Assembly: GCA_025210265.1 (NCBI GenBank)
Contig: JAOASD010000031.1
Coordinates: forward strand, 279,254 to 343,253
Direction: 5' to 3'
Source: Pelagimonas sp.
Lineage (GTDB): Bacteria; Pseudomonadota; Alphaproteobacteria; Rhodobacterales; Rhodobacteraceae
Length of the DNA: 64,000 nucleotides
Shown piece by piece: positions 35,034-44,200 of the stretch. The notes below the pieces were generated by a model, which worked only from the letters and a program-made list of their open reading frames with translations, made no database searches and had not been told where the DNA came from. Both the position numbers and the translations under genes were made by a program. Within the stretch, counting starts at the first letter, position 1; every line of letters starts with the position of its first letter.

Positions 35034-37037
35034 CTAATAGAACAGCATATCGTTTTCCAGAACGCTCAGATCCGTGACACCGACAAGCGTGATCACGTTG
35101 CCATTGCCAAAATCCAGAGTGCTGCCTGTGCCATAGGTTGCGATCACGCTGGCCGCATCGCTGTTGCCTCCGGTCAAAGCGGTCGAAATCCGCAGCGTGT
35201 CGGTGTCGTCCCTGAAATCCAGCACGCGATCTGCGCCCATATTGGCCTCAAAGATAAACACATCCGCGCCAGCACCGCCTTTCAGCGTGTCATTGCCAGT
35301 GCCGCCGTTCAATTCATCCTCCTCGCCACCCGCGTTGAGGAAATCATTGCCCGCATCGCCATTCAGAATATCGTCAAAGGAATTGCCAAACAGCCGGTCG
35401 TCGCCATCGCCGCCATGGATCGTATCAACGCGGGTGCCGCCTTTCAGGAAATCATTGCCATCCCCGCCAAAGATCAGATCATTGCCGCCGCCGCCCTTGA
35501 TATTGTCATCACCATCGCCGCCATTCATCGTATCGGCGTTTTTCTGGCCGCGAATGATGTCATTTCCGCTGCCGCCGTTCAGGGTGTCTTCGCCAATGCC
35601 GCCGCGCAGGAAATCATTGCCCTGGCCGCCCTCGGCGCTGTCATCGCCCACGCCGGCCTTTAGGTCGTCATCGCCGCCGCCTCCGTTCAGCGTGTCATCG
35701 CCGCGCCCGCCGTCCAGCGTGTCTGCGCCGCTGGCACCGTCCAGCTGTTCGCTGTCTGTGGTGCCCGTCAGGGTCAGCCCGCCTGCGCCAAACGAGAACA
35801 CCGCGCCATCTTGCCCAACCAGCATCAGATCGCTGGGCAGCAGATCGGCCTGCACGGCGCTTTGAGGCAGGACCAGCAGATCTCCGGCCCCGGATTGAAA
35901 TTGCTGGATGGCTTCGGCCAGCGTGTTGACCGGCACGGGTTCATAAGAGATGCGATAGGTGATGAACGCATCGGCAAAAGCCTGTTCCAGCGCGCCGCCC
36001 ACATGTAGGATGGCGGTGGCACCATCCAACTCGTCGAAATTCACCACACCCAGATTGCGCGGCAGCAAGACAACCCACGGCCCGTCGTCCCAGGCATCCT
36101 GGTCAAAGTCACTGACCCCAGGGATCGTGGGGCTGGGGGCAAGCGCCCCGGTGAAATCTGCCCGCAGCGCCAGATCCTCTGCATCCAGCCGGCTGGCGAT
36201 GAATTGATCAATCTCGGCCTCAAGGGCGGTCATGAAGGCCGGGGAAAAGCTGGTTTCTGCCACACCGTAATCGGCGATAGCGGCGGCCTCGATCTCTGCG
36301 ATCCGATCGCCCCATTCCCCGGACAGATCCTGGCCCGTGGTGGAAAACAGCAGGCGGAGTTCGCGCCGGTCCAGCCCGTCCAGGCTGTCTTCGTTGGCCA
36401 TAAGCGCCAACAGAAGCGGGGACAGGATGTCGCCATCCGGTGCCCCCTGCAGAACATCCATACCGGGCACCGTGCCAATTGTGTTCAGCAATGTGCCCGA
36501 CACCAGACTGCCATCCATCACCCTGGTGGTCAGTGCGGCCGAAATTTCGCCACTGGGCAGGATGATCGGGCTGGCACCGAGATCGTCCAGCAGAATGTTT
36601 GCCAGGCCCGACGCGCGCAGTTTCAACCCCTGCAGATCGTCCAGGCTGTTGATCGGGTCCGAGCCAAGAATATGGGTTGCCCCGGCAAAGGCGGTGGCCA
36701 GAAACGTGATCCCGCTGGGGGCGTAATCGCCATCAGTGATGGTTTGCCAAGCCGCCTGGGCGGACTCTGCCCCCAGCGACGCGCTCAGCGGCACATCAAA
36801 CCCGGTAAATCCAGGAAAGAACGATGGGTGATATGTGGTGGCGGTGAAGGCCAGATCAATGAGCCCAGAGGTCAGCGCATCGGCGATTTCAAAGGCACCG
36901 ATCAGCTCGCCTGGGGTATAAATTGTGATGGTCAGTGTCCCGCCGGATTGGGTGTTGATGTCATCGGCCCAGTCTTGAACCAGATCAACATATGGATGGC
37001 TGCGGTGAAAAGGCACCGCCAGAGTCAAATTCGTCAT
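35034..37037 (-). CDS. TRAP-type solute-binding domain fused to RTX repeats
   Basis: 667 residues. Residues 1-300 resemble a DctP-type TRAP binding protein: HRSHPYVDLVQDWADDINTQSGGTLTITIYTPGELIGAFEIADALTSGLIDLAFTATTYHPSFFPGF, then LKLRASGLANILLDDLGASPIILPSGEISAALTTRVMDGSL. A second part (310-425) looks like a fragment of another binding-protein fold (VNTLAEAIQQFQSGAGDLLVLPQSAVQADLL). Residues 435-605 are RTX repeats (DGGRGDDTLNGGGGDDDL...). The end (DTLRISTALTGG...LVGVTDLSVLENDMLFY) is a type I secretion tail. No signal peptide precedes the binding domain, unlike true TRAP proteins. Hence the binding module is probably exported by type I secretion into the medium. Confidence 0.8.
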   Translation of the reverse strand: MTNLTLAVPFHRSHPYVDLVQDWADDINTQSGGTLTITIYTPGELIGAFEIADALTSGLIDLAFTATTYHPSFFPGFTGFDVPLSASLGAESAQAAWQTITDGDYAPSGITFLATAFAGATHILGSDPINSLDDLQGLKLRASGLANILLDDLGASPIILPSGEISAALTTRVMDGSLVSGTLLNTIGTVPGMDVLQGAPDGDILSPLLLALMANEDSLDGLDRRELRLLFSTTGQDLSGEWGDRIAEIEAAAIADYGVAETSFSPAFMTALEAEIDQFIASRLDAEDLALRADFTGALAPSPTIPGVSDFDQDAWDDGPWVVLLPRNLGVVNFDELDGATAILHVGGALEQAFADAFITYRISYEPVPVNTLAEAIQQFQSGAGDLLVLPQSAVQADLLPSDLMLVGQDGAVFSFGAGGLTLTGTTDSEQLDGASGADTLDGGRGDDTLNGGGGDDDLKAGVGDDSAEGGQGNDFLRGGIGEDTLNGGSGNDIIRGQKNADTMNGGDGDDNIKGGGGNDLIFGGDGNDFLKGGTRVDTIHGGDGDDRLFGNSFDDILNGDAGNDFLNAGGEEDELNGGTGNDTLKGGAGADVFIFEANMGADRVLDFRDDTDTLRISTALTGGNSDAASVIATYGTGSTLDFGNGNVITLVGVTDLSVLENDMLFY

Positions 37038-37398
37038 GTGTCTATCACCTAGGTTTGTAACATAAAGCAGGGTAACGCCGCTTTGCTTTGTTGCCTAGGT
37101 TCTATTCAGGCCGCGGGTGCTGTGACGGGTCACCAACCGCTGCTGTTCGCGCGGTGCTGAAACGCTGTGATATGCCTGTTTTTCGGGCGTTTTTCACAGC
37201 TGCGCAACGCACGGTGGTCTAAGGGCTGGGCAATCCTCCTGCGGAATGCTGGTTCCCGCAGGCGGTGCTTTGGGGGTTGGCTGTTATGTCCACATCCCGG
37301 CAAATGAAGGTGATGAGTGTCCCGGTCCGGTCGCATGGCACCGGCGACGTGCCGTCCTGTGTTTCAGCACGCGCCAGCATGGCGCTTAGGAGGCCAAG
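37038..37398. other. 361-base divergent intergenic region
   Basis: It separates the RTX fusion gene and the spike genes. Two CCTAGG palindromes (37048-37053 and 37094-37099) bracket an AT-richer segment. I see no coding frame with a ribosome site and no clear CtrA (TTAA-N7-TTAA) box. Confidence 0.45.
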
Positions 37399-37656
37399 AT
37401 GGATTATTTCGATTCCCACAACGATTCTCTGACCAGCCCGGCAAAACGGCATTTTGCGATCACACCGGACGATTCCAACGATCTGCAGGTTTTGCCGAAA
37501 TGTGTGCGCGTGGGCGGTGGCGGCGCATTGGCGGTGCAAGATGAACTTGGTACGGTGCTCATCTATCAGGTTGTCGACGGAGAGCGGCTGGATTTTCGGA
37601 TCACGCGTATTCTGGCCACGGGCACCACGGCGACTGATCTGGTGGGGTGGTACTGA
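37399..37656 (+). CDS. GTA head-spike base protein (Rcc01079/GhsA-like)
   Basis: 85 residues starting MDYFDSHNDSLTSPAKRHFAITPDDSNDLQ behind AGGAGG. The pattern SLTSPA..HFAITP.DS.DL, then LPKCVRVGGGGALAVQDELGTVLIYQVVDGE, and a final ILATGTTATDLVGWY is that of the RCAP_Rcc01079-family spike base protein. In Rhodobacter capsulatus this protein (GhsA) anchors head spikes on gene transfer agent particles and is encoded away from the main GTA cluster (established). Here it overlaps the fibre-like gene by one base (TGATG). It is slightly shorter than I recall for the family. Confidence 0.75.
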   Translation: MDYFDSHNDSLTSPAKRHFAITPDDSNDLQVLPKCVRVGGGGALAVQDELGTVLIYQVVDGERLDFRITRILATGTTATDLVGWY

Positions 37657-38990
37657 TGTATGGCCCCGGAATTGGCATCAATATCGGGCGTCCGGCGCGG
37701 CGGCGCGGGGGCCAGCCTGCTCTCGCCGCGCGGCCTCATCTGGCTGGGGTGATCCCCGCAGCCGAGGCTGGGTTCACCTCGGCCAATGGTTGGTCCACCC
37801 ACGCGGCGCTGAGCGTTGACGCAGCAGCGCCGGGGCGGGCCGTGGTGGATGGATCTGCGGTTGCGGTGCAGCTGGATCATGCCATTGCTCCGCTCACTCC
37901 CGGTCGGACCTATGCGATCCATGTCGGGATGCGCGATTGGGTCGCCGGAAGGTTCCAGATCTATCTGATGGGCGGAGGATCGAACCAGTTTGTCGGGTCC
38001 AACAATTACCTTGCGGCGCATCATCTGCGGGTGCATCAGGCCGCCCATCCGCATGATACCATTCGGGTCTCGCTGCTGACCGGCAATGCCGCGCCACAAA
38101 TGGCGATCAGCGATGTGCAGATCTATGACGTCACCGATCTGATCACCCAGCCCAAGGCGATCATCGCGCATCTGGGCCAGTCCAACCGGGTGAATGCCTT
38201 CGCTGTGACGGGCTATGACCCGGATCTCGACACGCCAGAGCTGCGCGCGGGCTGTATCCCGTCGCTGCAGCAGCTGGCCATCGGCACCCGCACGGATCTG
38301 AGTGGCCCGTCCTATAGCGTCAACGCCGCGGCGGGGATTGGCGAGTGGATGCCTATGACTTCGCCGCTGTCCCATGCCAGTTCAACCGGGGTGAATGCCG
38401 GAGATCCGCCCGCCACGACTTCGGCCCTGCATGAGGCGAAATTCCTGTGCGACAACTGGCCGCTAAAATATGCGGGCTTTGCGCCCTGTTTTGTCCAGGC
38501 GGCGGCGACCGGGACGAATTTCACCAGCCACTGGAATTACCGCTTCCCGGATCAGAGCTATCTTGGCCTGGCGCGCGCCAATATCGCGGCGGCGCTGGCC
38601 GCGCAGCCGGGCAATTTTCTGTCCACATTGGTCTGGCAGCAGGGCGAAAGCTGGCTGGGCAATCACGCGGCCTATAATGCCGAGTTCCGCGCGCTGATCG
38701 CCCTGCTGCGCGCCGAGTTCGGTGATTTCAACCTCGTGGTGGCGGAGATCGGCGGGCTGCGCAGTGATCCGAATGTGGCGGCAATGATCGAGACCCAGCA
38801 GAGGCTGGATCAAGACAGCGGCCACGCGGATGCCCTGCCATTCTGCCGCTATGTGGGTCGCCCGGATATGAATGATCTGGACCTTCTGGAGGTGGAGGGC
38901 GGGGCTTATATCCACTTCAACGCCACCGCCGCCCGCCTGATGGGCCAGGAAATCGGCAGGGTCACGCAGGAAATGATGTTGGCAAGGTAA
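37656..38990 (+). CDS. GTA head-spike fibre-like protein with SGNH/sialate-esterase-like domain
   Basis: 444 residues from MYGPGIGINIGRPARRRGG, translationally coupled to the spike-base gene. Residues 20-165 form a beta-rich module that could bind carbohydrate. From about 168 to 444 lies an esterase-like domain: AIIAHLGQSNRVNAF (block with the Ser of GQSN), FLSTLVWQQGESWLGNHAAYN (GE-S block near 325) and EGGAYIHFNATAARLMGQ (His near 417). GQSN...QGES...H is the pattern of sialate O-acetylesterase-type SGNH hydrolases. In R. capsulatus the partner of GhsA is the spike protein GhsB that binds capsule; the equivalence is inferred from position and coupling. Confidence 0.7.
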   Translation: MYGPGIGINIGRPARRRGGQPALAARPHLAGVIPAAEAGFTSANGWSTHAALSVDAAAPGRAVVDGSAVAVQLDHAIAPLTPGRTYAIHVGMRDWVAGRFQIYLMGGGSNQFVGSNNYLAAHHLRVHQAAHPHDTIRVSLLTGNAAPQMAISDVQIYDVTDLITQPKAIIAHLGQSNRVNAFAVTGYDPDLDTPELRAGCIPSLQQLAIGTRTDLSGPSYSVNAAAGIGEWMPMTSPLSHASSTGVNAGDPPATTSALHEAKFLCDNWPLKYAGFAPCFVQAAATGTNFTSHWNYRFPDQSYLGLARANIAAALAAQPGNFLSTLVWQQGESWLGNHAAYNAEFRALIALLRAEFGDFNLVVAEIGGLRSDPNVAAMIETQQRLDQDSGHADALPFCRYVGRPDMNDLDLLEVEGGAYIHFNATAARLMGQEIGRVTQEMMLAR

Positions 38991-39040
38991 GTGTTGCGCG
39001 CGAAAGCCCCAACCAAACCCAAGCGCCCTTGAAAGGCATA

Positions 39041-39068
39041 AAACGGCGGTCTCAACCCCGCCGTTTTT
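39041..39068. terminator. Bidirectional terminator between convergent spike and RTX-esterase genes
   Basis: AAACGGCGG (39041-39049) pairs with CCGCCGTTT (39058-39066), followed by TT; the minus strand also ends in T residues. Confidence 0.75.
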
Positions 39069-39083
39069 CCATGTGTGGGGGGG

Positions 39084-40379
39084 TCAGAACAACGCGTCAA
39101 CCAGCGCATCGGCCAGTTCGTAGAACCCGTCACGGCTGTAATGGACCTCATCCACCTGTAATTCAAAACCGCTCGTTTCTACGATTTCAACCAGATCATG
39201 CTCTGCGGCAAAGGTATTTTGTTCGTCGCGCACGGTTTCATGAAACACGAATTTATCCAGCGTTGTCGGGACTTCGGACAGGACAAAGCGCAAATCCGGG
39301 TCAAGATCGGCGTGCAGGGCGCTGAGCAGACTGTTCAGGTTTTCCCCATATTCCGAGGCCGATTCAAAATTGCGCGTATCTGCGCTGCCGTGCACCCAGA
39401 AAAGTCCCTGCACATCGGCGGTCAGGCCACGGGCTTCGACTGCTGCAATGGCTTCCGCCACATCTGCCAGAAGCTGATCATAAAGTTCACCTGTGGACTC
39501 CGGGTGCCAGTCGCCGACTCCCCAATTGACCTGATCCAGAATCGTGCCCGAGGCAACGCTGCGCACCAGCACAAAATCCGAATGCTGTTCCTCAAGCTCT
39601 TCCAGCAGCGCATTGCGCAAAAGAAGAGAAACAGCATTGGATTGCCCGGCCAGGATATAGATCGGGATCTCACCAGATGTGGCATCCCCGATGATCTGAT
39701 ATAACGGTACGGGCTGGGCAGTGGCCCCATTGGCCATGAGCGCATCGAAATCGACATCATCGGCAAAGCGGTTCTTGAACAGGATGTCACCGCCATTGGA
39801 CAGCTGCAGAACGGTGCCATTGCGCTGTTCTGTGTAGCCGGTGATTTTAACATCGACCAGGGTCAGCTTGTCCTGGCCTTCGGTGTAATCCAGGATGATG
39901 GTGCGGTCGGTGCTGTCATCTGAAACGATAAACACGTCTTTGCCCTGACCCCCCATCAGAGTATCGCGCCCGGCCCCGGCATAGATCCGGTCATCCCCTG
40001 TGCCGCCAAAGACGAAATCATCGCCGGGCCCGGAAAACAGCTGGTCACTGCCACTGCCGCCATTGATGCGGTCGTCGCCGGCGCCTCCGACAATATAGTC
40101 CTTCCCAGAAAAGCCCCGCAGGATGTCATTGCCATTCTCACCATAGATCGAATCGCTGCCAGCGCCGCCGCGCACGGTGTCATTGCCATTGCTGGCCCGC
40201 ACCAGATCATCCCCGGCACCAACGGCAACCACATCGTCACCGCCTTGCGCAAAGACTTCGTAATTGTCGTTCCCCAGCCTGATCCGTTCTGCAGCATGTG
40301 TGCCGCGGATATAGCCGGTTTCATCTGTGGTTGTAATCAGGATTTTCTGTACACTTAATGCGTTATTTGTATTCGACAT
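39084..40379 (-). CDS. RTX protein with C-terminal sialate-esterase-like domain
   Basis: 431 residues. RTX repeats occupy about 25-160 (NDTVRGGAGSDSIYGENGNDILRG...GGSGSDQLFSGPGDDFVFGG...), ending in the KDVFIVSDDSTDRTIILDYTEGQDKLTL block. From about 236 a second domain reads IPIYILAGQSNAVSLLLRNALLEEL, LFWVHGSADTRN and VDEVHYSRDGFYELADALVDALF: the GQSN, HG-S-D and final His blocks of an SGNH/sialate O-acetylesterase-type hydrolase. Unusually the repeats are N-terminal and the enzyme C-terminal, so no ordinary C-terminal RTX tail follows. It converges on the spike genes, whose second protein has a similar domain. Confidence 0.75.
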   Translation of the reverse strand: MSNTNNALSVQKILITTTDETGYIRGTHAAERIRLGNDNYEVFAQGGDDVVAVGAGDDLVRASNGNDTVRGGAGSDSIYGENGNDILRGFSGKDYIVGGAGDDRINGGSGSDQLFSGPGDDFVFGGTGDDRIYAGAGRDTLMGGQGKDVFIVSDDSTDRTIILDYTEGQDKLTLVDVKITGYTEQRNGTVLQLSNGGDILFKNRFADDVDFDALMANGATAQPVPLYQIIGDATSGEIPIYILAGQSNAVSLLLRNALLEELEEQHSDFVLVRSVASGTILDQVNWGVGDWHPESTGELYDQLLADVAEAIAAVEARGLTADVQGLFWVHGSADTRNFESASEYGENLNSLLSALHADLDPDLRFVLSEVPTTLDKFVFHETVRDEQNTFAAEHDLVEIVETSGFELQVDEVHYSRDGFYELADALVDALF

Positions 40380-41297
40380 ATTTTCAATATCCCATTTATT
40401 CCAATGACATAAAGTCGTTGAGGCAATTGTGTTCTTGAGGAAATCGCCAGCATTCGCGGCTATATACGCCCATTAACAATTTGTTAACCTTTGGGGCAAG
40501 AACAGTCCCCGGACAGGCAGGTCAAAAATCGGTGAAATGATGAATTTCAGATCAAATCGGCGGGTCTGGACGGCGCTCTGCTCCTGACCTGGATCTGATA
40601 GCCAAGGGGGCGGTGCTTACAGTTTCATTCGAATGATTCGGATTCGTTCAACCTGAGGGTGCGTGAAAAATGTTCAATCTGTTTTTTCGGTCGTGATTGA
40701 TGCGCCAGCGGCGACAAACTTTGCCACATTTGGGCAGACCCTGCGCCGCGCGCCAGCCTGCAGTCGCTGCGGGGGCACTGTCACTGATACGTGAACAATC
40801 CGCAGGGCGGGGGCCACGGAAACCCTGGGGCAATGTCGTGATTTTGCCCAATTCCGCCATAAAACACAGGGAATCCTGTTCTCGGCTCCGAAACAATCAG
40901 GCCTAAAAAACGGTCAAATCGGGGGTATTTTTTACCAGAATCGCGGGGTTGGGCCGGTCAATGCGCCCAGATTGGGCCATTTTCCCCTTTGAGCAGGTGG
41001 ATCGAATGCGTATTACTTTTCTCAAGCCCGACTGGGGGGTGAAGAAAATAGGCCACGGGGGCGGCCGCTGAACTGTTGTGCATTCGTATGGGTGCAAAGT
41101 GACGCGAGGGGCGGAGTCCGCCCATGCCGCCAGAGGCGCTCTTCGTCCACGGATAAAAACGTGGGCAGAGGCAGCGTAATCACTTTGCGTTCACGCAGGC
41201 ATGACGAGCATTTTTTTGGAAACGGGCAGTGCGCGTGTGCATTGTCACGGCGTCTGCGTAACCGGGTCCACCCCGGCATAGGAAGAGGGTCGATTTT
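40380..41297. other. 918-base intergenic region between two divergent RTX genes
   Basis: Longest non-coding stretch of the window, AT-richer than the surroundings near 40380-40500 (AACAATTTGTTAACC). It should contain both promoters. Short frames such as 40697-40906 lack ribosome sites and have Arg-rich shadow-type composition. No tRNA, repeat or known regulatory RNA is recognised. Confidence 0.45.
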
Positions 41298-44200
41298 ATG
41301 GCTGATCTGTTTCTGAACTGGGGCGACTTGGGCCCCTATGGTACCAATCTGAATGATGGGGCCGCGGTTTCTGTGGATACAGGGGGGGTTGCTGTCGATA
41401 TCTCCTTCTCGGCGCAGGATGATTACGCGACCGCCTTTACTTTTAACGCCGATGGCTATGTCGGTGCCGAAGACCCGATGAGCGGGAATTCCTATCTGAA
41501 ACTGTATGATGACGCCAATAATGATGGCGCGCCGGGCACCTCGACCACGGTGATGGATTTCCGGTCGACCGATACGGACACTTTCACCGACCAGGTGCAG
41601 AATGTGCAGTTCCGCATCAATGACATTGATTTCTCGGCCCTGGGCGGCGATCTGGGCGAAGCCAATGTCGACGGGTTCGAAGACATCGTGACAATCATCG
41701 CCACCGATGCCGAAGGCAACACCGTGCCCGTGACCATGACCCCCGAAGGCGCGGTCAGCGTCACCGGCGACACGGCCACCGGCACGACCGAGACCGTTTA
41801 TACCGATGCGGATGGGTCGCTGCTGGTGGAGATCGCTGGCCCGGTCCAGTCGATCCAGATCGTTTATGAAAACGGTGACAATGCCCAGCAGGGTGTGACG
41901 GTTTCGGATGTGCATTTCTCGACCGTGGATACCGGCGATGATCTGCCGCCCGTCGCCAATGATGACGCGGCCACCACACCCGAAGACACGGCTGTGATCG
42001 TGGATGTTCTGGCCAATGACAGCGATCCCGAAGGTGGCGCGCTGACTGTGACTGGTGCCACCGTGGACACCGGCACTGTGACCGTGAACCCGGACAACAC
42101 GCTGACCTACACGCCGCCTGCCGATTATAACGGTCCGGCGACCATCAGCTACACGATCGAAGACCCGGCCGGGAACAGCGCCACCGGCGAAGTGGCCGTG
42201 ACTGTCGAGCCCGTCAATGACGCGCCCGTAGCCGTGGATGACACCGACACGACCGAAGAAGGCACGCCCGTCACCATCGACGATCCCTCGGACAATGACA
42301 CCGACCCGGATGGCGATCCGCTGAGCGTGACCGGTGTGGGCACGCCGACCAATGGCACCGCCACGCTGAACCCGGATGGGACCGTGACCTACACGCCCGA
42401 TCCCGATTTCACCGGCGATGACACGATCCCCTATACCGTGGATGACGGCAATGGCGGCACCGATACTGGTGAGATCATCGTCACCGTGACCCCGGATGGC
42501 GATCCCAACACCGCGCCTGATGCGGTGGATGATGCCTCGACCACGCCGATGAACACCGCTGTGGTGATCCCGGTTCAGGTCAATGATACCGATCCCGAAG
42601 GCGATGTGCTGAGCACAACCACAGCCACCGACCCGGCCAATGGCTCGGTTGCGGTGAATGCGGATGGCACCATCACCTATACCCCGGATGCGGATTTCAC
42701 CGGCACCGACACGTTTGATTATACGATCAGCGACGGCAATGGCGGCAGCGACACCGCCACCGTGACCGTCACCGTGGCTGCGCCCGGCACCCCGCCGGTG
42801 GCGTTTGACGATGCGACCACCACCGAGGTGGGCACGCCCGTCACCATCGACCCGGCGCTGAACGATTTCGACACCGAAGACCCGGTCGAAGATCTGGACA
42901 TCACCAGCCTGGGCACACCGACCAACGGCACCGCGGTGATCAACCCCGACGGGACCGTGACCTACACCCCGGATGCGGGCTTTACCGGCACGGACACATT
43001 CACCTACGAAATCGAAGACACGGATGGTCTGGGCGATCAGGCCACTGTGACCGTGACCGTCACCGATGATGGCGGCAACCGCGCCCCCGAAGCCGTGGAT
43101 GACACCGCCACGACCGAAGAGGGCACGCCTGTCACCATCACCGATCCGTCGGACAATGACACTGACCCGGATGGCGACCCGCTGACCGTGACCGGCGTGG
43201 GCACCCCCACCAATGGCACCGCGACGCTGAACCCCGATGGGACCGTGACCTACACGCCCGATGATGGCTTCACCGGCGAAGACACGATCCCCTATACCGT
43301 GGATGACGGCAATGGCGGCACCGATACTGGTGAGATCGTCGTCACCGTGACCCCGGATGACGGTGAGAACACACCGCCCGTGGCTGTGGATGACACCGCA
43401 ACCACCGAAGAAGGCACACCTGTCACCATTGACGATCCGTCGGACAATGACACCGATGCGGATGGCGACCCGCTGACCGTGACCGGCGTGGGCACGCCTA
43501 CCAATGGCACCGCCACGCTGAACCCGGATGGGACCGTGACCTACACGCCCGATGATGGTTTCACCGGCGAAGACACGATCCCCTATACCGTGGACGACGG
43601 CAATGGCGGCACCGATACCGGTGAGATCATCGTCACCGTGACCCCGGATACTGGCCCCGGTCGGATCGACACAGATATTTTCCCGGTTTCGCCGGATCTG
43701 CAGGCTCTGGATCCGTTTAACGGTCTGGACCAGGATCCCGATCCCTCGGACGATCTGGACAGCGTGGATGGCACCGGCGGAGCGGACAGCATTTCGACCG
43801 GCGATGATGCGGATACGATCAATGCTGGCGGTGGTGATGACACTGTGAACCCCGGCATCGACAATGACCTTGTGGATCTGGGCGGCGGCAATGACTCGCT
43901 GTTTGACCTGCAGGGGGCGGATACGATCACCGGCGGGCAGGGCGATGACACGATCATTGCGGGCACCGACACGTTCTCGAACTATGAGGGCGATGATCCG
44001 ACCTTCCCGACGCTCGGCTTTGACAGCGATCCCAACACCGATGATGGGCGCGACAGTGTGCAGGGCAACCTGGGCAATGACTCGATCATGACCGGGGATG
44101 ATGACGACACGATTGATGGCGGCGGCGACAATGACACGCTGGATGGCGGCATTGACGACGACCTTATCATGGGCGGTCAGGGCGATGACTCGCTGATTGG

